Part shown: in pieces, positions 23,663-32,121 of the stretch
Numbering within the stretch: position 1 is the stretch's first letter
Layout of the letters: each line of letters starts with the position of its first letter
Assembly: GCF_034262375.1 (NCBI RefSeq)
Contig: NZ_CP139558.1
Coordinates: 6,820,001 to 6,884,000, forward strand
Origin: Mucilaginibacter sabulilitoris
Lineage (GTDB): Bacteria > Bacteroidota > Bacteroidia > Sphingobacteriales > Sphingobacteriaceae
DNA: 64,000 bases
Reading direction: 5' to 3'
The notes under the pieces: generated by a model
Databases searched by the model: none
What the model was told of the DNA's origin: nothing
The model's input: only the letters and a program-made list of their open reading frames with translations
Program-made: the position numbers and the translations under genes

Positions 23663-25246
23663 ATGGTTAAAAGGCTGTTTTATACTTTACTAATGCTGCT
23701 TGTGTGCGGTGTTTGTTATGGTCAGCAGCATTTTGACATCATCCTTAAAAACGGTAAAATAATTGATGGCGCCGGCAATCCGTGGTTTTACGGCGATATA
23801 GGTATTAATAAAGATAAGATTGTAAGCATAGGCGATCTTTCTAAAAGCAAAGCCGATAAAACCATTGATGCTACCAGTTTAATTATTGCTCCCGGTTTTA
23901 TTGATGTGCATACCCACATTGAGGGCGATGAAAAGAAAACCCCCAGTGCCGATAACTTTATTTATGATGGTGTTACTACCGTAATTACCGGTAATTGCGG
24001 AAGCTCCAACATCAATATAGCCCAATATTTTAAACAACTGGAAAGCATTAAGCTATCGGTAAACGTGGCCACCCTCATAGGCCATAACGATGTACGCGAG
24101 GCTGTTTTAGGCAAAGCCGCTGTAACGCCCAATGAAAAACAGCTGCAAAAAATGCAGGCCATTGTAGAGCAGGCCATGCGAGATGGCGCAGTAGGTTTTT
24201 CAACCGGTTTAATTTACACGCCCGGTTTGTACTCCAAAACGCCCGAGGTTGTTGCCCTGGCAAAGGCAGCCGCCAAATACCATGGGGTTTATACCTCGCA
24301 CATGCGTAACGAAACGGATAAAATATTTGATGCCATTGCCGAGGCTATTGATATTGGCAGACAAGCCAATATACCGGTAGAGATATCGCATTTTAAGGTT
24401 GGTTTACCCAACTGGAACTGCTCGGCCGATATGATAGCCATGGTTGAAAAGGCAAGGCAGGAAGGTTTGGATGTAACGGTTGACCAATACCCCTACACAG
24501 CCAGCAGCACCACTTTAAATGTACTACTGCCCGACTGGCTGCAGGATGGCGGTCATGACTCGGTGTTGAAACGATTGAACAACCCGCTCATCCATCAAAA
24601 GGTGGTTGCCGAAATGATAACGGATATGAAAAGGCGTACCCGTGAGCATTTTGATTATGCGGTGGTGGCCCATTGCGATGGCGATCCATCTATCAACGGA
24701 AAAAACATTATGCAGATCAATATTGATAAAGGTCGCCCGTCAACCATCCCCAATGAAATTGAAACCATTTTAAATATCACCAAAATTGGCAGCGCCTCAA
24801 TGGTATTTCATGGATTAAATGAGGTTGATGTAGAACGCATACTGCAATACCCGCTTACTATGGTCGCGTCCGATTCAGGCATCCGTTTATTTGGCGCCGG
24901 GGTACCGCATCCGCGCGGTTATGGCAGCAATGCCCGAGTGCTGGCTTATTATGTACGTGAAAAAAATATTATCAGGCTTGAGGACGCGGTGCGGAAAATG
25001 ACCTCACTGCCCGCACAAAAATTCCACCTTACCAACCGGGGCTTATTACAGCCCGGTATGTTTGCAGATATTGTTATCTTTGACGCCAACACGGTTAAGG
25101 ACCAGTCGACCTTTGAACATCCCCACGCCTATTCAACAGGGTTTAAGTATGTTTTGGTAAACGGGAATATAACTGTTGATAATTTTAAACACATTGGTAC
25201 CAGAAAAGGTGTTATTTTGCACGGCCCCGGATATCAACAGAAATAA
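23663..25246 (+). CDS. Exported N-acyl-D-amino-acid deacylase (D-aminoacylase family)
   Basis: A 527-residue amidohydrolase. The ATG at 23663 was chosen because a signal peptide starts there (MVKRLFYTLLMLLVCGVCYG); the longer frame overlaps the previous gene. After the beta-sandwich start (DIILKNGKIIDGAGNPWFYG), the metal motif GFIDVHTHIEG (His83, His85) is followed by Cys112 in TGNCGSS (a zinc ligand in D-aminoacylases). SHMRNE, EISHFKVG, DQYPYTAS and the late Asp of VASDSGI follow. It likely hydrolyses N-acyl-D-amino acids or related amides in the periplasm, for example from peptidoglycan or D-peptide turnover. Confidence 0.88.
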   Translation: MVKRLFYTLLMLLVCGVCYGQQHFDIILKNGKIIDGAGNPWFYGDIGINKDKIVSIGDLSKSKADKTIDATSLIIAPGFIDVHTHIEGDEKKTPSADNFIYDGVTTVITGNCGSSNINIAQYFKQLESIKLSVNVATLIGHNDVREAVLGKAAVTPNEKQLQKMQAIVEQAMRDGAVGFSTGLIYTPGLYSKTPEVVALAKAAAKYHGVYTSHMRNETDKIFDAIAEAIDIGRQANIPVEISHFKVGLPNWNCSADMIAMVEKARQEGLDVTVDQYPYTASSTTLNVLLPDWLQDGGHDSVLKRLNNPLIHQKVVAEMITDMKRRTREHFDYAVVAHCDGDPSINGKNIMQINIDKGRPSTIPNEIETILNITKIGSASMVFHGLNEVDVERILQYPLTMVASDSGIRLFGAGVPHPRGYGSNARVLAYYVREKNIIRLEDAVRKMTSLPAQKFHLTNRGLLQPGMFADIVIFDANTVKDQSTFEHPHAYSTGFKYVLVNGNITVDNFKHIGTRKGVILHGPGYQQK

Positions 25247-25316
25247 TTAATAATTAACAAGTTAGAGCGCACTATTAACCCGGCGAATAAAACACGCAAA
25301 TTATCTCACCATTATA

Positions 25317-26375
25317 ATGAAACATTTTTTCCTTTCGGCTTCGGTCCTTTTATTATCCATTACGCTTCTTACCAATTGCAATCAAAGTAACAGTGCCAGC
25401 AAGCCAGGCAGTAAAGAAACAGCAAAGGCTGATTCGGCCAAAGGCGAAACTGAAGACACGCTTAGCGAAGTAAAATCAAGCTATCCTCCTTTGGATAAAA
25501 AGCTTTATGATTCTTTACTGGTATTTAATGCCCATGGCGATACTACCGGCAGATGGCCGGTTAAAAATACGCCATACCCTTTAAACGGCGCTATTTTACC
25601 GTTTAAACGTGTGGTAGCTTTTTATGGTAACCTATACTCCAAAAGGATGGGTATTTTAGGCGAACTACCACCAAATGAAATGCTGGCCAAATTAAAAGGT
25701 GAAGTAAAACATTGGGAAAAAGCCGATCCGAAAACACCGGTACAGCCTGCGTTGCATTATATTGCTGTAGTGGCCCAGGGCGATGGAGGTAAAGATGGCA
25801 AATTCCGTTACCGCATGCCGTTTAAACAGATTGACAGCGTTTTGGTACTGGCTAAAAAAGCTCATGCTATTGTATTTTTAGATGTGCAGGTAGCCCTGAG
25901 CAATATACAGGCTGAGTTACCATTGCTTGAAAAATACCTGGCCATGCCACAGGTACACTTTGGAATGGACCCTGAGTTTTCGATGAAAGATGGTACCAAA
26001 CCCGGTAAAAAAATAGGCACCTATGATGCTGCCGATGTTAACTATGTATCTGGTTACTTAGCCGGTCTGGTTAAAAAACACAACCTGCCCCCCAAAATTT
26101 TAGTGGTACACCGCTTTACCAAAAAGATGGTTACCAACTATAAGAACATCAAACTACGGAAAGAGGTACAAGTAGTAATGGATATGGACGGATGGGGCGA
26201 GCCCGATCTGAAAACCGGTACTTACCGTTACTTTATAAACCAGGAGCCGGTTCAGTTCACAGGCTTTAAGCTATTCTATAAAAACGACATTAAAAAGAAA
26301 CCATTCCACATGCTAACGCCTGAGGAGGTTTTATCAAGATACAAACCATATCCTATTTATATACAGTACCAATAA
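25317..26375 (+). CDS. Lipoprotein with TIM-barrel-like strand pattern, unknown function
   Basis: A 352-residue lipoprotein (LLTNC, Cys21; then a Ser/Lys/Glu-rich linker of about 35 residues). I do not recognise the family. The mature part shows eight strand-like stretches at even spacing (VVAFYGN, ALHYIAVVA, AIVFLDVQV, VHFGMDPEF, ILVVHRF, VQVVMDMDGWG, FTGFKLFY, PIYIQYQ) with acidic residues at strand ends (LDV, MDPE, DMDG). This suggests a (beta/alpha)8 barrel hydrolase. It is 70 bp after the D-aminoacylase gene and may be co-transcribed with it. Confidence 0.6.
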   Translation: MKHFFLSASVLLLSITLLTNCNQSNSASKPGSKETAKADSAKGETEDTLSEVKSSYPPLDKKLYDSLLVFNAHGDTTGRWPVKNTPYPLNGAILPFKRVVAFYGNLYSKRMGILGELPPNEMLAKLKGEVKHWEKADPKTPVQPALHYIAVVAQGDGGKDGKFRYRMPFKQIDSVLVLAKKAHAIVFLDVQVALSNIQAELPLLEKYLAMPQVHFGMDPEFSMKDGTKPGKKIGTYDAADVNYVSGYLAGLVKKHNLPPKILVVHRFTKKMVTNYKNIKLRKEVQVVMDMDGWGEPDLKTGTYRYFINQEPVQFTGFKLFYKNDIKKKPFHMLTPEEVLSRYKPYPIYIQYQ

Positions 26376-26390
26376 GTAGTTTTGAGTTAG

Positions 26391-26474
26391 GAGTGATGAG
26401 TTTTGAGTTTTTGCCTGCGGGTAATACTCCAGACTCATCACTTTTGCGTTAACAGAAACTCAAAACTCATCACT
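26391..26474. repeat. Inverted repeat of the ACTCAAAACTCATCACT family
   Basis: A 20-nt arm at 26391-26410 and its 19-nt reverse complement at 26456-26474 flank a 45-nt loop that contains another ACTCATCACT copy. Similar strings occur at 40414-40430 and 55992-56036. It is a dispersed intergenic repeat, possibly also acting as a terminator between the two genes. Confidence 0.7.
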
Positions 26475-26491
26475 TAAAACTCGTTACTCAA

Positions 26492-27457
26492 ATGATCAAG
26501 TGGGGAATAATAGGTTGCGGGCGCATTGCCCATAGGTTTATGCAGGGCCTTCATGACGTGGCCGATACCAGATTGGTATCGTCATGGTCAAGACGGCCCT
26601 TTACCGTTAATGCCTTTGTTGAACAATATGGTGGTATAGCCTGTGACAGTGTTGATGAGCTGCTGGCCAGCGATATTGACGCGGTTTACATTGCCACCCT
26701 GCCCGATAGCCATGCTGCTTACAGCATAACAGCATTAAAAGCTGGTAAACATGTACTTTGCGAGAAACCGGTAACCGTAAACCTGCCCGAACTGGAACAA
26801 GTGATTACTGTGGCCAAAGATTGCAATCTGCTTTTTATGGAAGGCATGAAACCGGCATTTTATCCATTATATCTCCATTTAAAAGAACATTTGGCTCTTG
26901 ACCCTATTGGCCCGGCGGGTTATGTGCGTGCAGAATCCTCGGTAGCTGATTGCCCGCCCGAACACCCTAACTATAACCTTGAACTGGCAGGCGGCGGGCT
27001 TATGCAGATTGGTATATATGAAGCCTTTTTAGCTGTAGACTGGCTTGGAGAATTGCAGGATGTACAGGCCATGGGTCGGTTTGGCCAAACCGGGATAGAT
27101 ATGTTTACCGTATTTCAAACACTGCATACCGGGGGCTATTCCCAACTCTATGCCGGTTTTGACCTGCACGGCAAAGGCGACGCATTGATAGCAGGTCCGC
27201 TGGGCCATATCACCATCCATAAAAACTGGTGGAATCCCGCTCGAGCGACCATTAACTATCTTGATGGCCGTACCGTTGAACTTGATGAACCATTTACAGC
27301 TGGGGGCTTAAACTACGAGATAGCGCATTTTTGTAACCTGGTAAAATCGGGCCAAACAGAAAGCCCTATCATCAGCCATCAAATGTCGAAACAAATGATA
27401 GATCTTATTGACAGGGCCCGCGCGGAGATAGGATTAAAGTTTCCTTCCGAAAAATAA
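26492..27457 (+). CDS. Gfo/Idh/MocA-family oxidoreductase
   Basis: A 321-residue NAD(P)-dependent dehydrogenase. The Rossmann motif GCGRIA is at 8-13, DAVYIATLPDSHAAYSITAL follows, and CEKPV with the catalytic Lys92 is at 90-94. The C-terminal substrate domain has FMEGMKPAFYP and GGGLMQIGIYE. Members act on sugars, inositols or related polyols. The substrate is unknown. It is convergent with the metallophosphoesterase gene (6 bp apart). Confidence 0.87.
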   Translation: MIKWGIIGCGRIAHRFMQGLHDVADTRLVSSWSRRPFTVNAFVEQYGGIACDSVDELLASDIDAVYIATLPDSHAAYSITALKAGKHVLCEKPVTVNLPELEQVITVAKDCNLLFMEGMKPAFYPLYLHLKEHLALDPIGPAGYVRAESSVADCPPEHPNYNLELAGGGLMQIGIYEAFLAVDWLGELQDVQAMGRFGQTGIDMFTVFQTLHTGGYSQLYAGFDLHGKGDALIAGPLGHITIHKNWWNPARATINYLDGRTVELDEPFTAGGLNYEIAHFCNLVKSGQTESPIISHQMSKQMIDLIDRARAEIGLKFPSEK

Positions 27458-27463
27458 AATATT

Positions 27464-28312
27464 TTACAGTTTATTAGAATTAAGCACCGGATTTTGGCTG
27501 GCGTTAACCTGGTAGGTGTAAATAGCGTTTTGCGCATCAACCTCCACTATACGGTATCCTTTATACTCAGTTCCCCAATCCCCGCCAATGTGCGAGTCAA
27601 AGAAATGCGGGAATTTGTTGCCTGTATAACGTATGCCATCCAACAGGTGATCATGCCCGTGGAAAGTGGCTTTCACATTTGGATAGCTGTGCAGCAGATC
27701 GATAGTCTCCGGGCAATCGACAAAGAAGTCGTCCTTTTGCCATTTATAAGGCGCGATGTGTAATATCACAAAAACTATCTTTTTATTGGCAAACTTATCA
27801 AGTGATGCTTTAATAAAAGTATTATCAGGGCAAAGGTAAGTTCCTTTGGTATCGGCGGTATTAGCCAGCACAAAGCCAATGTCGCCAAACTCTACGGTGT
27901 ATTTATCTTCGTAACCAAAGTTCTTTTGCCAAACGGTAGCATCAGCAAAATCATGATTCCCCGGAATGGTGTGGTATGGAACGCTTAGCTTATCCAGGTA
28001 TTTGGATTTTATTTCGGGCAGCAGGTCTGGGCGGTTATGCACCAGGTCGCCGTTAACAATTACCATGTCCAGATGATTTTGAGCGTGATCGGCATTCAGC
28101 CATTTAACCATGTTACCAGTATTCAGTGCATAGTCTGTTCCCGGTTGTCCGTAATGAATATCAGATGCCAGTGCAAAACGAAGTTTTGGTTTGGCTTTGC
28201 TATAGCGCTGGTAATCATTATTAACGTTTGCAAAAGTGTTAACAGCAGGCAACAAGGTTAAAGCTGCAATACCGGTTAAGCCGGCCCCAATAAATTCTCT
28301 GCGGGTAGTCAT
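27464..28312 (-). CDS. Tat-exported metallophosphoesterase
   Basis: A 282-residue calcineurin-like phosphoesterase. The N terminus has a twin-arginine signal (MTTRREFIGAGLTGIAALTL). The metal motifs follow in order: ASDIHYG (Asp51, His53), VNGDLVHN (88-93), PGNHDFA (118-121), LHIAPYKW and FHGHDH. Tat export implies folding with metals in the cytoplasm before release to the periplasm. The substrate is unknown, possibly phosphodiesters such as glycerophosphodiesters. It lies downstream of the GDPD gene beyond a 182-bp gap that contains a repeat. Confidence 0.87.
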   Translation of the reverse strand: MTTRREFIGAGLTGIAALTLLPAVNTFANVNNDYQRYSKAKPKLRFALASDIHYGQPGTDYALNTGNMVKWLNADHAQNHLDMVIVNGDLVHNRPDLLPEIKSKYLDKLSVPYHTIPGNHDFADATVWQKNFGYEDKYTVEFGDIGFVLANTADTKGTYLCPDNTFIKASLDKFANKKIVFVILHIAPYKWQKDDFFVDCPETIDLLHSYPNVKATFHGHDHLLDGIRYTGNKFPHFFDSHIGGDWGTEYKGYRIVEVDAQNAIYTYQVNASQNPVLNSNKL

Positions 28313-28399
28313 GTAGTAATTTTTCCGTAAAGTTAAGATGAAGGTGTTAAATCAGGGTTAAGGGTGGATGGATAATTGGAATAATATCCTCACAAAAAT

Positions 28400-28477
28400 T
28401 GTCATCCTGAGGTACGAAGGATCTATTGCTGATAGAAAGGGTTCATGAATAGATTCTTCGCTCCGCTCAGAATGACA
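28400..28477. repeat. Inverted repeat of the TGTCATTCTGAG...GAAGAATCTATT family
   Basis: The left arm (28400-28427) and right arm (28448-28477) are reverse complements with a few mismatches around a 20-nt loop. A near-identical half copy lies at 49822-49852. It sits in the gap between the GDPD and metallophosphoesterase genes. Confidence 0.8.
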
Positions 28478-28494
28478 GGTTGGTTTGTAATCTT

Positions 28495-29310
28495 CTACCT
28501 CAGCCCTCTCCCCTTTAAATACTTCACCAACGCCGCCGGATGATCGGTTTGTAAGCCGGTTAAGCCTATGACCAATGCTTTGTCCCAGTCTGCGGGGCCT
28601 TCACCCGCGCTTTGGATATCGGGCCAAACAGGTATGTTTTTGTCTGCTGCAAATTTCACCATTCCTGCATCGTACTGTTTGTAGGTGCCGTCCAGGATAT
28701 CAGGTTGGTATTTATTAATAAAATCGTCCATTCCTGCTACGGTTTTGACGCTATCGGGCAGACTGAGCATCAGGGGCATTTTGGGGGCAGCTTTACGCCA
28801 GCCCTCGAACTGTTCGGTACTGTTAATGTAAACAAGCACCTGCTTTTCCATACCATGCTGTTTTATCATTTGGTAAGCCAGTATCGGATCAGCTGCCTTA
28901 AAATCAAGATAGATATTGATCTTATTTTTACACAGCTTTAATATCTGCTTAAATGTAGGTATCCGATGAATTTCTGTTGATGCAGTGTCCTTGCTTTTTA
29001 CCCTTAAGTGTTCAAGTTCCGCGAGGGTTAGGTCCTTAACCAGGCCGCTGCCGTTGGTCATTCGGTTAACGCTGGCATCATGCATGCTGATCAGTTCGCC
29101 ATCCTTTGTGGTTCGCAGGTCTATCTCTACATAATCGGCCTCATTTTTTACGGCTTCCTGATAAGCGGCAAGTGTATTTTCGGGGTATACCACGTGATCG
29201 CCCCGATGGGCCGCTATTATAAATTTATGCTTTGATACAGGAGCAGGGTTGGTTACATAAGCATCCAACCCTGCAAATAAGGCAATTGCTGCTATTATTG
29301 CTAAGCGCAT
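28495..29310 (-). CDS. Glycerophosphodiester phosphodiesterase family protein
   Basis: A 271-residue exported enzyme (signal peptide about 1-18) that hydrolyses deacylated phospholipids to an alcohol and glycerol-3-phosphate. It has the TIM-barrel motifs AAHRGD (HRG at 35-37), YPENTLAAY, ADYVEIDLR (Glu62, Asp64) and the catalytic SMHD (His77). It is 22 bp after the phosphatase-superfamily gene in the susC-susD operon. This suggests that the SusCD ligand, or its products, contains a phosphodiester. Confidence 0.9.
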   Translation of the reverse strand: MRLAIIAAIALFAGLDAYVTNPAPVSKHKFIIAAHRGDHVVYPENTLAAYQEAVKNEADYVEIDLRTTKDGELISMHDASVNRMTNGSGLVKDLTLAELEHLRVKSKDTASTEIHRIPTFKQILKLCKNKINIYLDFKAADPILAYQMIKQHGMEKQVLVYINSTEQFEGWRKAAPKMPLMLSLPDSVKTVAGMDDFINKYQPDILDGTYKQYDAGMVKFAADKNIPVWPDIQSAGEGPADWDKALVIGLTGLQTDHPAALVKYLKGRGLR

Positions 29311-29332
29311 TATCTTAAAATTAAGCCTATAA

Positions 29333-30427
29333 TTATTTACCCATAACGCTCCCTATAGCGTCACCAACTTCATGGCCCGCCGCTGCCTTAAAATCGAACC
29401 CTAACAATTTAGCTATGGTTTGGGCAAGCTGTTTGTGATATGTGGTTACGTCTGATTTCATTTCGCCCGAAGCAGGTGTATCGGGACCTAAAACAGCAAA
29501 CCAGGTTTGCTCTGAATGAAGTACGTCTTTACCATGATCACGCCATTTTATAAAGGGCTCATCTCCCCTGCCATGGTCGCAGGTAACAATAAGGGTGGTC
29601 TTGTTTTTATAAGCCGGATCGGTTTGTACAAACTGCCATAGTTGTTTGATGTAATCGTCTTCCTGGCGAATGCGGTCCAGATAAAATTTATAATTTCCGG
29701 CATGTGCCATATCATCAGGTTCGTCAAAAGCTACATAAAACGCGCGTGGTTTAAACTGCTTCATATAAGTTTTTGCAAACTCAAATGTTAAATAATCAAT
29801 ACGGGTGGAGTCGCCCAGGAAATGAGGACCTTCGTTTTGTATCTCATTTAAAAATGTTAAACGGTCATTAATACCGGGTACGGTCAGCTTCATGTAACCA
29901 GAGTTGTTAATTATACCTGAGCGCGGTGTGTTCAGGATCTGCGTAAACCGTTCCCATGACGAAAAAGCAGCCACTTTGTGTTCGAAGCCCTTTTGCTTAT
30001 TCAAAAACTCCAACACATTCATATTGGGATTGGTGATCGCATCGTTAGTGTTCATCCTCGGGTCAGGAAACCCAGTCATGATTTCGTTATAGCCGGGATA
30101 TGAAAAATGATACGGATTGGCTACTTCATCTTTACTGCCTTTATCGCGGTTGCCATATAACTGCCCCTGCTGTACCAGTGCCGACCAAAAAAAAGGCATC
30201 AGCATTTTGCGGCGTTCATCGGCCGATGACGCCCAATAATTTTTGCGCACTTCTTCTTTGTCATTTGTTTCTTTTGAATCGATCAGCACCGAATCGGCGC
30301 CTCTGAAAACTTCCTGCCAGCGTAAGCCATCGATGGTTACAATAATTACATTTTCGGTTTTATGCTGCTGGGCAAATAATACTGAAAACGTACCGGCAAG
30401 CATGAGCGTTAAAATTATTTTTTTCAT
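29333..30427 (-). CDS. Alkaline-phosphatase-superfamily phosphodiesterase (operon with SusCD)
   Basis: A 364-residue exported protein (signal peptide 1-20). It has the superfamily metal motifs VIIVTIDGLRW (Asp33), FDEPDDMAH, TCDHGRGD and RDHGKDVLH. The nucleophile is not at the usual place and is probably in the SYPGYNEIMTGF region, by analogy with nucleotide-pyrophosphatase/phosphonoacetate-hydrolase relatives. The substrate is unknown; a phosphodiester or phosphonate is likely. It follows susD by 72 bp, which contain a hairpin, and precedes the GDPD gene. Confidence 0.8.
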   Translation of the reverse strand: MKKIILTLMLAGTFSVLFAQQHKTENVIIVTIDGLRWQEVFRGADSVLIDSKETNDKEEVRKNYWASSADERRKMLMPFFWSALVQQGQLYGNRDKGSKDEVANPYHFSYPGYNEIMTGFPDPRMNTNDAITNPNMNVLEFLNKQKGFEHKVAAFSSWERFTQILNTPRSGIINNSGYMKLTVPGINDRLTFLNEIQNEGPHFLGDSTRIDYLTFEFAKTYMKQFKPRAFYVAFDEPDDMAHAGNYKFYLDRIRQEDDYIKQLWQFVQTDPAYKNKTTLIVTCDHGRGDEPFIKWRDHGKDVLHSEQTWFAVLGPDTPASGEMKSDVTTYHKQLAQTIAKLLGFDFKAAAGHEVGDAIGSVMGK

Positions 30428-30449
30428 AGCTTTTTTGTTTAACCCGACA

Positions 30450-30477
30450 AAGGCTTCCCGGTGTACCGGGAAGCCTT
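30450..30477 (-). repeat. Perfect hairpin between susD and the phosphatase gene
   Basis: A 13-bp stem (AAGGCTTCCCGGT with its complement) and 2-nt centre. No U-run follows it directly on the mRNA, so it may be a partial terminator or a stability element that raises susCD mRNA relative to the downstream genes. Confidence 0.7.
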
Positions 30478-30499
30478 ATCAAAATTTAGTTTTAGTTTG

Positions 30500-32104
30500 T
30501 TATTGCAGTATCCACATTTTGCCGTTTATATCATCCTTGCCCCCAAACTGGCTGGCTAATGCTTTATTATAATTATCAGCATTTACAGTTCTTTCTGATG
30601 TTGGGTACTCAAAACGCAGCGCTATACGGCTACCATTACCTGTACCCGGGCCGGTTGTAAAATCAGGCACCCCGGTACGGCGGTAAGTAAAGTATGATTC
30701 TAAACCCGAATGACGGAACAACGCCAGGTACCTTTGCTGTAATATTTGAGTACGGCCTGTAGCGCCGCCGGCATATTTTACCAAAGGCTGTGCATAATAG
30801 GTATTCCAGTTTACGTTGACCTGGTAAGTGTTATAACTGGTTTGATCAGTAGTACCTTTTGTTGCGCCCGGACGATAAAAGTATACGGTAAATGTACCGG
30901 TGCCTGTAGGTATGGTATAAGAATCAAAAGATGCCTGTATACCTTTAACGTAATATGCTTCGGCATCGCCTGATGCCCAGCCCAGGTTAATACCTTCGGC
31001 AATATTAAACATCAGCTCGGCATAACCTATTTGTACGCTTGGTTCACCAGTATAGGTTGAATAAAAATGCTTGCGGTTTAAAAACGAGTAACGTTGCAAA
31101 GTGGCGTTATTGTACATTACACCAAGGTCAAGCCCCGCATCGGCACCAACAAATGAATTAAAATCGGTAGGGCTTTGCTTTAAGGTATCTACCCTGTAAC
31201 GCGAAGGCTCGGCAGTAACAAATACCCTTGGATCTTTCAATTGAGTAAGCAGGCCAACATAAGTAGCCGACATGTTTTGCCTTGAACCATTTTGCCCAAA
31301 ATTGTTCGGGTTTGTAGGGTAATAGTTGTTTGGCGAAACGAAAGTGTATTGCAGGTTATCGGCATTGTTAGCCATCAATGGATATTTGGTTGGATTACCA
31401 ATGATATTGGCGAATTGCGTTTTAACATCAATATCAGCTGTTTTTTTGCTTAAAGCTATTAACAACCTGATACGGAAGGTATTCACTGTTTTTTGCCATT
31501 TTGAAAGATCATTGTTAAAGTAAATATCGTTGGTTAATGATGAGCCCACACCAGAACCTCCAACAGTTGGATCTTTGATCAGTTGGGTAAGATCAGCGTT
31601 AGCACTTTCGAGCCACGCAAATGCCTGTACCATAACCGCCTTTTGGGTATCATATGCAGGGGTTAAGTTGTCAAGACCTTTTAACGCTTCGGTCATCGGG
31701 ATATCGCCTTCTTCCAAACTCATTTTAGTGAAAAAATAAGCCCTAAAAAATTTACCTAATGCTTCATAAGGGTTAACAGCCGCACCGCCCGAGGCTGCTG
31801 CCTGTTTTTCCATATCCAGTACATTTTTAATAGTACTGTAATAATTGTCGCCACCGTTGGCTAACGCGTCATAACGATTATTTCCGTAATAATCATAGTT
31901 ATACAGGTAGTACTGGCAATAGATCTCATTATTGGTTTGAGGGAGATCGGCGATTTTATTCAATATACCGTTAAATAACAGCGACGCCGGAACCGTGCTG
32001 GGCACGTTATTGTTTTGGGTTAGCTCCTGAAAGCTCTTTTTACAACCTGTTACTGCCAATACCATAAATACTGGCAGCATATAGTTAACAAATATCTTTT
32101 TCAT
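30500..32104 (-). CDS. SusD/RagB-family outer-membrane lipoprotein
   Basis: A 534-residue surface lipoprotein (lipobox LAVTGC, Cys21) with the all-helical SusD-like fold of the SusD-like_2 type. Landmarks are SFQELTQNNNVPSTVPASLLFNGIL near the N terminus, FAWLESANADL (TPR-like), ADNLQYTFVSPNNYYPT and the C-terminal FRHSGLESYFTYRRTGVPDF. SusD proteins act as the lid that hands substrates to SusC. It is 17 bp after susC on the same strand. Confidence 0.93.
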   Translation of the reverse strand: MKKIFVNYMLPVFMVLAVTGCKKSFQELTQNNNVPSTVPASLLFNGILNKIADLPQTNNEIYCQYYLYNYDYYGNNRYDALANGGDNYYSTIKNVLDMEKQAAASGGAAVNPYEALGKFFRAYFFTKMSLEEGDIPMTEALKGLDNLTPAYDTQKAVMVQAFAWLESANADLTQLIKDPTVGGSGVGSSLTNDIYFNNDLSKWQKTVNTFRIRLLIALSKKTADIDVKTQFANIIGNPTKYPLMANNADNLQYTFVSPNNYYPTNPNNFGQNGSRQNMSATYVGLLTQLKDPRVFVTAEPSRYRVDTLKQSPTDFNSFVGADAGLDLGVMYNNATLQRYSFLNRKHFYSTYTGEPSVQIGYAELMFNIAEGINLGWASGDAEAYYVKGIQASFDSYTIPTGTGTFTVYFYRPGATKGTTDQTSYNTYQVNVNWNTYYAQPLVKYAGGATGRTQILQQRYLALFRHSGLESYFTYRRTGVPDFTTGPGTGNGSRIALRFEYPTSERTVNADNYNKALASQFGGKDDINGKMWILQ

Positions 32105-32121
32105 AATTATTCAATTTTTAA

